Below are positions 8,551 to 16,191 of a stretch of 26,747 nt of DNA, piece by piece (the first letter of the stretch is position 1; each line of letters begins with the position of its first letter). The stretch spans positions 1-26,747 of the forward strand of contig CAJPSM010000009.1 in NCBI GenBank assembly GCA_905373305.1, read 5' to 3'. Below the pieces are notes generated by a model, which ran no database searches, was not told the origin of the DNA, and was given only the letters and a program-made list of their open reading frames with translations. The position numbers were made by a program, and so were the translations under genes. Origin of the DNA: an uncultured Streptococcus sp. Lineage in GTDB: Bacteria; Bacillota; Bacilli; Lactobacillales; Streptococcaceae.

Positions 8551-9384
8551 ATGAAAAAAGAAGAAAAATTGAATCAGTTTTGGAAATACGTCCTCTTGAT
8601 AGTCGGTGGTATTCTTATACTTGTTCCTTTGTTGGTAACGGTATTTAGTTCTTTCAAGACAACTAAGGATATCATGAATCATTTCTTTAGTTTGCCCAAT
8701 CCTTTTACCTTAAGTAATTATGAACGATTAATTTCGGACGGAATTGGAGGCTATTTCTGGAATTCAGCAGTTATTACGGTGTTATCATTGATTGTAGTAG
8801 CTTTCTTTATACCAGCTGCAGCTTATTCCATTGCTCGAAATATGTCCAAGAAAAAAGCCTTTGCCATTATGTATTCGCTCTTGATCTTAGGGATATTTGT
8901 TCCATTTCAGGTGATTATGATTCCTATCACAGTTATGATGAGTAAACTCGGCCTAGCAAATATGTGGGGGCTAGTAATACTCTACCTAACTTATGCTATT
9001 CCACAGACTCTCTTCTTGTATGTTGGTTATATAAAAATCAGTGTACCAGATAGTTTGGACGAAGCTGCGGAAATTGATGGGGCTGATCGTTTTACAATTT
9101 ATCGTCGAATCATTTTTCCAATGTTGAAGCCCATGCATGCGACAACTTTGATTATCAATGCTCTCTGGTTCTGGAATGACTTTATGTTGCCACTCTTGAT
9201 TCTGAATAAGGATTCTGAGATGTGGACTTTACCTCTCTTCCAATACAACTATCAAGGTCAGTACTTCAATGACTATGGCCCAAGTTTTGCATCTTATATT
9301 GTGGGAATTGTAACGATAACCATTGTCTACCTCATCTTCCAAAAACATATCATTTCAGGAATGAGTAACGGGGCAGTGAAGTAA
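8551..9384 (+). CDS. rafG: Raffinose ABC importer permease RafG
   Basis: A 277-residue MalG-type permease with six membrane helices and the EAA loop EAAEIDGADRFTIYRRIIFP. It ends in a short tail (ISGMSNGAVK) typical of MalG-like subunits. I chose the ATG at 8551 (MKKEEK) behind AGAGGAG; an open frame extends upstream into rafF but has no ribosome site. The gap to rafF is 16 bases. It forms the membrane channel with RafF. Confidence 0.93.
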   Translation: MKKEEKLNQFWKYVLLIVGGILILVPLLVTVFSSFKTTKDIMNHFFSLPNPFTLSNYERLISDGIGGYFWNSAVITVLSLIVVAFFIPAAAYSIARNMSKKKAFAIMYSLLILGIFVPFQVIMIPITVMMSKLGLANMWGLVILYLTYAIPQTLFLYVGYIKISVPDSLDEAAEIDGADRFTIYRRIIFPMLKPMHATTLIINALWFWNDFMLPLLILNKDSEMWTLPLFQYNYQGQYFNDYGPSFASYIVGIVTITIVYLIFQKHIISGMSNGAVK

Positions 9385-9394
9385 GAAAGTGCTT

Positions 9395-9557
9395 ATGGAA
9401 TCTATAATTCCATACATAGAGGAACGGTTCAGCTTGTTGGCAATTCTATGTAGAAAACAAGAAAGTCGTATTTAGTTGATTGCAGTCTATATTAGTACTG
9501 AACAAAAATCTAAAAATATCTTTCATTTACGAAGCCAGGTCATATAAGACTTGGCTT
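9395..9557 (+). other. Two hairpins in the rafG-gtfA intergenic region
   Basis: The 196-base gap between rafG and gtfA is unusual inside this tight operon. It holds a 7-base hairpin (ATGGAAT, loop CTATA, ATTCCAT; 9395-9413) and a 10-base stem (AAGCCAGGTC 9532-9541 with GACTTGGCTT 9548-9557, one G-U pair). Neither has a real T run, so they may act as partial terminators, RNA-processing or stabilising elements, or mark a removed gene. No coding region is visible between them. Confidence 0.45.
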
Positions 9558-9580
9558 TCATCAGAAAAAGGAGAACATCT

Positions 9581-11023
9581 ATGACCATTCAAAATAAAAC
9601 TATGTTGATTACTTACTCAGATAGTCTTGGAAATAACCTTAAAGACTTGTATGAGAATTTGGAAGAACATTTTGGCGATGCTATTGGGGGAGTTCACCTT
9701 CTACCATTTTTCCCGTCAACAGGTGATCGCGGATTTGCACCAGTGGACTATGATGAAGTGGATCCAGCGTTTGGTGATTGGGAGGATGTTAAGCGTTTAG
9801 GTGAGAAATATTATCTTATGTTTGACTTTATGATTAATCATATTTCTCGTCAATCTAAGTATTATAAGGACTATCAAGAAAAACATGAAGACAGTGAATT
9901 TAAAGATCTCTTTCTAAACTGGGATAAGTTTTGGCCAGAGAACCGTCCGACACAGGCTGATGTAGATTTAATTTACAAGCGTAAGGATCGTGCACCAAAG
10001 CAAGAGATCGTTTTTGCAGACGGTTCAGTAGAACATTTGTGGAATACCTTTGGTGAGGAGCAGATTGATCTTGATGTGACCAAAGAAGTAACGATGAGCT
10101 TCATCCGTAAGACGATTCAACATCTAGCAAGTAACGGGTGTGATTTGATTCGCCTAGATGCTTTTGCTTATGCGGTGAAGAAATTGGATACCAATGATTT
10201 CTTTGTGGAACCAGATATTTGGGACTTATTGGATAAGGTCCGGGATATAGGAGCTGAATACGGTGCAGAGCTCTTACCTGAGATTCATGAACACTATTCG
10301 ATTCAGTTTAAAATAGCGGATCATGATTACTATGTTTACGATTTTGCCCTTCCAATGGTGACCCTTTATACTCTTTACAGTTCCAGAACAGAGCGCTTAG
10401 CTAAGTGGTTAAAGATGAGCCCGATGAAGCAATTTACGACACTAGATACCCATGATGGGATTGGAGTGGTAGATGTCAAGGATATCCTGACCGATGAGGA
10501 AATTGACTATGCTTCAAATGAGCTCTATAAGGTTGGAGCGAATGTCAAACGTAAGTACTCTAGTGCAGAGTATAACAATCTAGATATCTACCAAATCAAT
10601 TCAACCTACTATTCTGCACTTGGAGATGATGATGTCAAGTACTTCCTCGCTCGTTTGATTCAAGCTTTTGCGCCAGGCATTCCTCAGGTTTACTATGTGG
10701 GTCTATTAGCAGGAAAAAATGACTTGAAATTATTAGAAGAAACCAAAGAAGGTCGAAATATTAATCGTCATTACTATAGCAATGAGGAAATAGCAGAAGA
10801 AGTTCAACGTCCTGTGGTGAAGTCCCTTCTCAATCTATTTTCTTTCCGTAATCGGTCAGAGGCCTTTGACCTAGAAGGGACTATTGACATTGAAACACCA
10901 ACAGCTCACAGCATTGTAATCAAACGTCAAAATAAAGACAAGTCCGTAACAGCAGTAGCAGAAATTGATTTGCAAAGTCAGACCTATCAAGTAGTGGAAA
11001 ACGGTAGAAACATTCAGTTCTAG
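9581..11023 (+). CDS. gtfA: Sucrose phosphorylase, GH13 subfamily 18
   Basis: A 480-residue cytoplasmic enzyme that splits sucrose with phosphate into glucose 1-phosphate and fructose, completing raffinose use after Aga removes galactose. The nucleophile is Asp193 in LIRLDAFAYA, the acid/base Glu234 in LLPEIHEHY, and the third carboxylate lies in TLDTHDGIG. The N-terminal pattern ITYSDSLGNNLKDL and GVHLLPFFPSTGDRGF is diagnostic for this subfamily. I chose the ATG at 9581 behind AAAGGAG; ten upstream in-frame residues lack a ribosome site. It is the last metabolic gene of the raf operon. Confidence 0.95.
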   Translation: MTIQNKTMLITYSDSLGNNLKDLYENLEEHFGDAIGGVHLLPFFPSTGDRGFAPVDYDEVDPAFGDWEDVKRLGEKYYLMFDFMINHISRQSKYYKDYQEKHEDSEFKDLFLNWDKFWPENRPTQADVDLIYKRKDRAPKQEIVFADGSVEHLWNTFGEEQIDLDVTKEVTMSFIRKTIQHLASNGCDLIRLDAFAYAVKKLDTNDFFVEPDIWDLLDKVRDIGAEYGAELLPEIHEHYSIQFKIADHDYYVYDFALPMVTLYTLYSSRTERLAKWLKMSPMKQFTTLDTHDGIGVVDVKDILTDEEIDYASNELYKVGANVKRKYSSAEYNNLDIYQINSTYYSALGDDDVKYFLARLIQAFAPGIPQVYYVGLLAGKNDLKLLEETKEGRNINRHYYSNEEIAEEVQRPVVKSLLNLFSFRNRSEAFDLEGTIDIETPTAHSIVIKRQNKDKSVTAVAEIDLQSQTYQVVENGRNIQF

Positions 11024-11090
11024 TGCCATATTAATGAAAGATTTTTTTTGTGGCGAAAACGTGTTCATTGTTCCCAAATGACGGAAAAAA

Positions 11091-11099
11091 TGGTAGAAT
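11091..11099 (+). promoter_or_regulatory. Extended -10 promoter element upstream of rafX
   Basis: TGGTAGAAT is a TGn-type extended -10 box located between gtfA and rafX, about 57 bases before the proposed start codon. No convincing -35 is present, which extended -10 promoters tolerate. It would allow rafX to be transcribed apart from the raf operon. Confidence 0.4.
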
Positions 11100-11155
11100 A
11101 TAAAGATAGTTTAGCATTTATCTTCTGGAGAAATTCAGAACAGAAAGGATCCGTT

Positions 11156-12349
11156 TTGAAATCAATTGGATTACTGGATAAGATAAGAGGGCTTTCGAAA
11201 AAAGATTTCTTTTTGTATTTGATGATCATAAGTATCTTTTTACCTTTTTATTTGTTCTTAGCCCTCTTTGCTTTATATTTGATAGGTTTACTTGTTACTG
11301 GGGAAATGAAGGGAATTATCAAAGGATTGGCCAAACATCCTGTACTTCTCTTTTTTATTGCCTACAGTAGTATCATCTCTATCGTCGCCAAGAACTGGCT
11401 TGGATTGGTTGCATCTTTACTGATGTTTCTCTTCCTCATTTTCTTTAGCTTCTACCAGAAACGTCTGACACATGCTTTCTTTCGACTGATACTGCAGACA
11501 ATCTTGTTTGGTAGTGTGCTCTCTGCGGCTTTTGCTACTTTGGAGCATTTCCAAATTGTAAAGAAATTTAACTATGCCTTTCTTTCGCCCAATATGCAGG
11601 TATGGCATCAGAATCGGGCAGAAGTGACCTTTTTTAATCCTAATTACTATGGAATTATTTGTTGTTTCTGTATCATGATTGCCTTCTATCTCTTTACAAC
11701 GACCAAGTTGAATTGGTTGAAGGTATTCTGTGTGATTGCAGGCTTTGTTAATCTCTTTGGATTGAACTTTACTCAAAATCGAACTGCCTTTCCTGCTATT
11801 ATCGCTGGAGCCATCATTTATCTCTTTACAACCATTAAAAACTGGAAGGCCTTTTGGCTTAGTATCGGGGTCTTTGCGATTGGCTTGAGTTTCCTTTTTT
11901 CTAGTGATTTGGGAGTTCGGATGGGGACTTTAGATTCCTCTATGGAAGAACGCATTTCTATCTGGGATGCTGGGATGGCCTTGTTTAAGCAAAATCCTTT
12001 TTGGGGGGAGGGGCCATTGACCTATATGCACTCTTATCCTCGGATAAATGCTCCTTATCATGAACATGCTCACAGCCTTTATATTGATACGATTCTGAGT
12101 TACGGAATTGTGGGAACCATTTTATTAGCTTTGTCTTCTGTTGCTCCTGTTCGTTTGATGATGGATATGAGTCAGGAGTCGGGGAAACGTCCAATTATCG
12201 GTCTTTATCTATCTTTCCTTACAGTGGTTGCTGTGCATGGAATCTTTGACTTGGCCCTTTTCTGGATTCAGTCAGGTTTCATTTTCTTGTTAGTTATGTG
12301 CAGTATTCCATTGGAGCGTCGAACCTTGGTATCAGACATGACGGATTAA
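11156..12349 (+). CDS. rafX: Wzy / O-antigen-ligase-like membrane protein (RafX)
   Basis: A polytopic membrane protein of about 397 residues with roughly ten helices. The large outer loop carries NRAEVTFFNPNYYGIICC and the conserved FNLFGLNFTQNRTAF block. A later loop has GEGPLTYMHSYP and HEHAHSLYIDTILSYG, the typical O-antigen ligase/polymerase (Wzy_C) pattern. I prefer the TTG at 11156 because GAAAGGAT stands just upstream; the frame is open to an ATG at 11048, but that part is unlike the family. The pneumococcal gene at this position is called rafX and has been linked to wall teichoic acid. The substrate here is not readable; the linkage to raffinose genes may be positional only. Confidence 0.75.
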   Translation: MKSIGLLDKIRGLSKKDFFLYLMIISIFLPFYLFLALFALYLIGLLVTGEMKGIIKGLAKHPVLLFFIAYSSIISIVAKNWLGLVASLLMFLFLIFFSFYQKRLTHAFFRLILQTILFGSVLSAAFATLEHFQIVKKFNYAFLSPNMQVWHQNRAEVTFFNPNYYGIICCFCIMIAFYLFTTTKLNWLKVFCVIAGFVNLFGLNFTQNRTAFPAIIAGAIIYLFTTIKNWKAFWLSIGVFAIGLSFLFSSDLGVRMGTLDSSMEERISIWDAGMALFKQNPFWGEGPLTYMHSYPRINAPYHEHAHSLYIDTILSYGIVGTILLALSSVAPVRLMMDMSQESGKRPIIGLYLSFLTVVAVHGIFDLALFWIQSGFIFLLVMCSIPLERRTLVSDMTD

Positions 12350-12362
12350 GTTTATAAGATTG

Positions 12363-12392
12363 AAATCTTCTACCTTGAGTAGGAGATTTTTT
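12363..12392 (+). terminator. Terminator after rafX
   Basis: Stem AAATCTTCTAC (12363-12373), loop CTTGA, stem GTAGGAGATTT with one T-G pair, then a T run to 12392. It lies 14 bases past the rafX stop and closes the raf region. Confidence 0.85.
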
Positions 12393-12423
12393 ACTGAGAA
12401 AAATTAGTTCTAAATCGAAATAG

Positions 12424-12452
12424 TTGACAATTGGAATAATAAGTATTATAAT
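12424..12452 (+). promoter_or_regulatory. Strong sigma-A promoter of marR
   Basis: Consensus TTGACA (12424-12429), a 17-base spacer and consensus TATAAT (12447-12452), 41 bases before the marR start. Both hexamers are perfect. Confidence 0.85.
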
Positions 12453-12460
12453 GTTTTTTA

Positions 12461-12477
12461 TTCGTATCGATATAGAA
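12461..12477 (+). promoter_or_regulatory. Palindrome at marR transcription start, candidate MarR operator
   Basis: TTCGTATCGATATAGAA centres on the perfect 8-base palindrome TATCGATA with TTC/GAA arms. It covers the expected transcription start, so a bound repressor would block the promoter. Autoregulation by the downstream MarR protein is inference. Confidence 0.45.
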
Positions 12478-12493
12478 ATAAATTGGAGGTTTC

Positions 12494-12937
12494 ATGAAAT
12501 ATTGTCATTTGGTAGCCCATCATATTCGTTTGTTGAATGGGCGGCTTTTTCAAAAGTTACTGAGACAAGACCCTGACTCTCTTTATCGGAGTGAGCAGGG
12601 AAAGATTTTAGCGGTTTTATGGAATAGTAAGACGGGCTGTGCAACTGCGACAGATATTGCGCTTGCGACTGGGCTTGCTAATAATACGTTGACGACTATG
12701 ATAAAAAAGTTAGAGGAGCAAAATCTTATAACTGTCAGTCCGTGTGGAGAAGATAAGCGTAAGAAGTATTTAGTTTTAACAGAGTTGGGCAAGTCCCAGA
12801 AAGAAGTTGGGCAACGTGTCAGTCAGAGATTGGATACTATCTGTTACAAAGGATTTTCAGAGGAAGAAATTCGTCAGTTTGAAGGTTTTCAAGAAAGAAT
12901 TTTGGCTAATCTGAAAGAGCAGGAAAATGAGGTTTAG
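12494..12937 (+). CDS. MarR-family transcriptional regulator
   Basis: A 147-residue winged-helix regulator. The recognition region is TATDIALATGLANNTLTTMIKKLEEQNLI, followed by the wing CGEDKRKKYLVLTELG with the Asp-Lys-Arg typical of the family. The start has a TTGGAGG ribosome site. Cysteines near residues 4, 52 and 86 could sense oxidants, but no diagnostic pattern is present. It precedes egtV by 72 bases in the same direction, so it may control the EgtUV importer and itself; that is inferred from position. Confidence 0.85.
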   Translation: MKYCHLVAHHIRLLNGRLFQKLLRQDPDSLYRSEQGKILAVLWNSKTGCATATDIALATGLANNTLTTMIKKLEEQNLITVSPCGEDKRKKYLVLTELGKSQKEVGQRVSQRLDTICYKGFSEEEIRQFEGFQERILANLKEQENEV

Positions 12938-12961
12938 AATGGGGTAAATTAGTTATTAAAA

Positions 12962-12980
12962 GTTTGGTAACTTGACAAAC
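12962..12980 (+). promoter_or_regulatory. Inverted repeat between marR and egtV
   Basis: GTTTG (12962-12966) and CAAAC (12976-12980) form a dyad with a 9-base centre, overlapping a TTGACA hexamer (12972-12977). A possible -10 (TAAATT, 12994-12999) would place the start almost on the egtV ATG, so a separate promoter is doubtful. The repeat could be an operator or RNA hairpin. Confidence 0.3.
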
Positions 12981-13009
12981 CGAGGAAAATTTTAAATTGA
13001 GGACAAAGA

Positions 13010-13738
13010 ATGATTGAATACAAAAATGTAGCGCTACGCTACACAGAAAAAGATGTTTTGAGAGATGTCAATTTACGGATTGAGAATGGGGAGTTTATGG
13101 TTTTAGTTGGACCTTCTGGGTCCGGTAAGACGACCATGATTAAGATGATTAACCGTCTTTTGGAACCAACTGATGGAAATATATACATGGATGGCAAGCG
13201 CATCAAAGACTATGATGAGCGTGAACTTCGTCTTTCTACGGGTTACGTCCTACAGGCTATTGCTCTCTTTCCCAATCTAACGGTTGCGGAAAATATTGCT
13301 CTCATTCCTGAGATGAAGGGCTGGACTAAGGAAGAAATAGCGAAGAAAACAGAAGAGCTTTTGGCTAAGGTTGGTTTACCAGTAGCTGACTATGGAAATC
13401 GTCTGCCTAGTGAACTATCTGGCGGAGAACAGCAACGGGTCGGCATTGTCCGTGCTATGATTGGTCAGCCTAAGATTCTCCTCATGGATGAGCCCTTTTC
13501 GGCCTTGGATGCTATTTCGAGAAAACAGTTGCAGGTTTTGACGAAAGAATTGCATAAAGAGTTTGGTATGACAACGATTTTTGTGACCCATGATACGGAT
13601 GAAGCTTTGAAATTGGCGGACCGTATTGCTGTCTTGCAGGATGGAGAGATTCGTCAGGTGGCGAACCCTGAGACGATTTTAAAAGCTCCTGCAACGGACT
13701 TTGTAGCAGACTTGTTTGGAGGTAGTGTTCATGACTAA
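13010..13738 (+). CDS. egtV: ABC importer ATPase, EgtV (ergothioneine; formerly choline/betaine ProV)
   Basis: A 242-residue ATP-binding subunit. It has Walker A GPSGSGKTT, Q-loop, signature LSGGEQQR, Walker B ILLMDEPFSALD and the switch His in VTHDTDEAL. The C-terminal CBS domains found in osmoregulatory OpuCA/ProV proteins are absent, so the product is short for that class. The neighbouring permease is fused to its binding protein, the arrangement shown for pneumococcal EgtUV, an ergothioneine importer formerly annotated as a choline transporter. The substrate is thus taken from that homology. It overlaps egtU by 8 bases. Confidence 0.82.
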   Translation: MIEYKNVALRYTEKDVLRDVNLRIENGEFMVLVGPSGSGKTTMIKMINRLLEPTDGNIYMDGKRIKDYDERELRLSTGYVLQAIALFPNLTVAENIALIPEMKGWTKEEIAKKTEELLAKVGLPVADYGNRLPSELSGGEQQRVGIVRAMIGQPKILLMDEPFSALDAISRKQLQVLTKELHKEFGMTTIFVTHDTDEALKLADRIAVLQDGEIRQVANPETILKAPATDFVADLFGGSVHD

Positions 13739-15251
13739 TTTGATATCAACTTTTCAGGATCGTTTTGGTGATTGGGTAACAGCTCTATCTCAACATTTGC
13801 AGTTGTCACTTTTGACCTTATTACTAGCTATTTTTATTGCTATTCCCTTGGCTGTTTATCTTCGCTATCATGAGAAGTTGGCGGACTGGGTTTTGCAGAT
13901 TGCAGGGATTTTCCAGACCATTCCGTCTCTGGCCTTGTTAGGACTCTTTATCCCCTTGATGGGAATTGGAACCTTGCCAGCTTTGACAGCTCTGGTGATT
14001 TATGCGATTTTCCCGATTTTGCAAAATACTATTACTGGGCTAAAGGGAATTGATCCAAGTCTACAAGAGGCTGGGATTGCCTTTGGGATGACTAGACGGG
14101 AGCGTCTCAAGAAGTTTGAAATTCCACTTGCCATGCCTGTCATTATGTCTGGGATTCGGACGGCAGCGGTCTTGATCATCGGTACGGCGACCTTGGCTGC
14201 CTTGATTGGGGCAGGTGGACTGGGTTCCTTTATCCTTTTGGGAATTGACCGCAATAATACTAGTCTGATTTTGATTGGGGCCCTTTCTTCTGCAGCGCTG
14301 GCCATTGCCTTTAACTTCCTACTAAAAGTGATGGAAAAAGCAAAATTGCGGACGATTTTCTCTGGTTTTGCCTTGGTGACCATATTACTCGGTCTGTCTT
14401 ATAGTCCAGCCCTTTTGGCTCAAAAAGAGAAAGAAAACTTGGTGATTGCTGGGAAATTGGGACCAGAACCCGAAATTTTGGCTAATATGTATAAATTGTT
14501 GATTGAAGAAAATACCAGTATGACTGCAACTGTGAAACCAAACTTTGGGAAAACAAGCTTCCTCTATGAAGCTCTGAAAAAAGGCGATATTGATATCTAT
14601 CCTGAATTTACCGGTACGGTGACTGAAAGTCTGCTTCAACCATCACCGAAAGTGAGTCATGAGCCAGAGCAGGTTTATCAAGTGGCGCGTGATGGCATTG
14701 CCAAACAGGATCATCTAGCCTATCTCAAACCTATGTCTTATCAAAATACCTACGCTGTAGCTGTTCCGAAAAAGATTGCTCAAGAATATGGCTTGAAGAC
14801 CATTTCGGACTTGAAAAAAGTAGAAGGGCAGTTGAAGGCAGGCTTTACACTCGAATTTAATGATCGTGAGGATGGCAATAAGGGCTTGCAATCAATGTAT
14901 GGTCTCAATCTCAATGTAGCGACCATGGAGCCAGCCCTTCGCTATCAGGCAATTCAGTCAGGCGATATTCAAATCACGGATGCCTATTCAACTGATGCGG
15001 AATTGGCACGTTATGATTTGCAGGTCTTGGAAGATGACAAGCAACTCTTCCCACCTTATCAAGGAGCTCCACTCATGAAAGAAGCTCTTCTCAAGAAACA
15101 TCCTGAGTTGGAGCCAGTTCTCAATAAACTAGCTGGTAAAATTACTGAAAGCCAGATGAGCCAGCTCAACTACCAAGTCGGTGTTGAAGGCAAGTCCGCA
15201 GAACAAGTAGCCAAAGAATTTCTACAAGAACAAGGTTTGTTGAAGAAATAG
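13731..15251 (+). CDS. egtU: EgtU permease fused to solute-binding domain
   Basis: A 506-residue fusion. Residues 1-220 form an OpuCB-type permease with the EAA loop EAGIAFGMTRRERLKKFEIP. After a membrane segment ending near SPALLAQ, the C-terminal 270 residues form an OpuAC-type binding domain (NLVIAGKLGPEPEILANMYK, then DIYPEFTGTV and ITDAYSTDAELARYDL). The binding domain is therefore tethered outside the membrane and needs no lipoprotein anchor. I chose the ATG at 13731 (MTNLIST) behind GGAGG. In pneumococcus the equivalent protein binds ergothioneine; choline or betaine import is the older annotation and the alternative. Confidence 0.82.
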   Translation: MTNLISTFQDRFGDWVTALSQHLQLSLLTLLLAIFIAIPLAVYLRYHEKLADWVLQIAGIFQTIPSLALLGLFIPLMGIGTLPALTALVIYAIFPILQNTITGLKGIDPSLQEAGIAFGMTRRERLKKFEIPLAMPVIMSGIRTAAVLIIGTATLAALIGAGGLGSFILLGIDRNNTSLILIGALSSAALAIAFNFLLKVMEKAKLRTIFSGFALVTILLGLSYSPALLAQKEKENLVIAGKLGPEPEILANMYKLLIEENTSMTATVKPNFGKTSFLYEALKKGDIDIYPEFTGTVTESLLQPSPKVSHEPEQVYQVARDGIAKQDHLAYLKPMSYQNTYAVAVPKKIAQEYGLKTISDLKKVEGQLKAGFTLEFNDREDGNKGLQSMYGLNLNVATMEPALRYQAIQSGDIQITDAYSTDAELARYDLQVLEDDKQLFPPYQGAPLMKEALLKKHPELEPVLNKLAGKITESQMSQLNYQVGVEGKSAEQVAKEFLQEQGLLKK

Positions 15252-15298
15252 TTTGAAAATGTCAAACTCAACTTGCTTAAACGACTATAGAAAAGAAT

Positions 15299-15326
15299 GC
15301 TCAGACAATGTCGTCTGGGCTTTTTT
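15299..15326 (+). terminator. Terminator after egtU
   Basis: Stem GCTCAGAC (15299-15306), loop AATGTC, stem GTCTGGGC (one T-G pair), then six T. It separates egtUV from the promoter and leader of the next operon. Confidence 0.88.
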
Positions 15327-15409
15327 GATATTAGAGTTACTGAATGTCTTTCAAAATGGAAAATATGAGGAAATTTTTAGGATTTTCTAAAATTTTACTG
15401 TAAATACAC

Positions 15410-15437
15410 TTGACTATTCACAAAATAGGTGTATAAT
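15410..15437 (+). promoter_or_regulatory. Promoter driving the leader and ECF operon
   Basis: TTGACT (15410-15415), 16-base spacer, TATAAT (15432-15437). It lies in AT-rich, streptococcal-looking DNA, unlike the G+C-rich genes it now drives. The first transcribed base would be near 15444, giving an untranslated leader of about 145 bases. Confidence 0.8.
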
Positions 15438-15443
15438 GTGTTG

Positions 15444-15588
15444 TGAACTACTTAACAAATAAAGATTTCCAGCTCATGTCGACTAAGGATGGAAATCTTG
15501 TGTATAGACAGTTCAGTAGATATATAATAGAGCGTTGCGTCCGAAAGTCTATCCAGACACGGCTCTTTAAAAACAAAAGGAGAAGATT
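15444..15588 (+). ncRNA. Structured 5' leader, candidate riboswitch (possibly NAD+-II from pnuC)
   Basis: The long leader holds several strong pairings. A perfect 10-base stem AAGATTTCCA / TGGAAATCTT lies near 15462-15499, enclosed by GAACT / AGTTC. A second element has AGAGC / GGCTCT arms with the inner hairpin GTCT-ATCC-AGAC. ATAGAC just after the first stem can instead pair with GTCTAT in the second, so two exclusive folds are possible, as in a switch. AGGAG follows about 20 bases later. The gene on the far side of the inserted segment is a 5'-truncated pnuC; streptococcal pnuC leaders are known to carry the NAD+-II riboswitch, so this may be that leader. I could not match the aptamer consensus from memory, and the identity is a hypothesis. 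Confidence 0.45.
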
Positions 15589-16191
15589 ATGAAAACAGAA
15601 CCGATTCATCGTACCAGTATGTGGAAATTTAAGTTAAGTGCTGCCACCATGACTTTGATTCCCGCTGCCGTGGGGATTAACTATGTTGCCAAAGCCTTGG
15701 CAGAGGGGTTAAAGTTGCCCGTTTGGCTGGGGTCTTTGGGAACCTTTCTTACCAGCATGTTGGCTGGGCCGGTTGCCGGTGCCATTAGTGGTTTCATCAA
15801 CAACGTGATCTATGGGCTGACCTTATCGCCAATTTCAACCGTGTATGCGATTACCAGCATCGGAATTGGGATTGCTGTCGGAGTCTTGCACGCCAATGGG
15901 TGGTTCTCGTCAGCGCGACGAGTATTTGTTTCTGCTATTATTATTGCCATCGTTTCAGCTGTCATTTCAACGCCACTCAACGTCATCTTTTGGGGTGGTC
16001 AGACCGGTATCGCTTGGGGTGACTCATTGTTTGCGGTAATGGTCGCCAATCACGCACCAGTGTGGCTGGCCTCATTTACCGATGAGTTTGTCTTGGATAT
16101 TTTGGATAAAGTCTGCGTGGCCTACCTGGCATTCTTCATCTATCGTCAGCTGCCGAAGCGGATGGTGCACTTCTTTAGCGATGATAAATGA
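15589..16191 (+). CDS. ECF transporter substrate-binding membrane (S) component
   Basis: A 200-residue membrane protein with five or six helices and no signal peptide. The block LGSLGTFLTSMLAGPVAGAI, followed by INNVIYGLTLSPISTVYAITSIGIGIAVGVL, resembles S components whose first helices carry Leu-Gly-Thr-Phe and Gly-Pro-x-x-Gly-Ala patterns. It is the first gene of an S-T-A-A' operon, the layout of a dedicated (group I) ECF vitamin, metal or base importer. It starts behind AGGAG. The substrate is not recognisable. The gene is richer in G+C than the flanking streptococcal genes, suggesting transfer from a lactobacillus-like donor. It overlaps ecfT by 4 bases. Confidence 0.8.
   Translation: MKTEPIHRTSMWKFKLSAATMTLIPAAVGINYVAKALAEGLKLPVWLGSLGTFLTSMLAGPVAGAISGFINNVIYGLTLSPISTVYAITSIGIGIAVGVLHANGWFSSARRVFVSAIIIAIVSAVISTPLNVIFWGGQTGIAWGDSLFAVMVANHAPVWLASFTDEFVLDILDKVCVAYLAFFIYRQLPKRMVHFFSDDK

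Noticed and set aside
12972..12999. Separate egtV promoter (TTGACA-16-TAAATT)
   Set aside because: Transcription would start only a few bases before the ATG and omit the ribosome site, so it is unlikely to produce a normal message.
15444..15588. Purine or preQ1 riboswitch in the leader
   Set aside because: The conserved purine core blocks and the A-rich preQ1 tail are not present.
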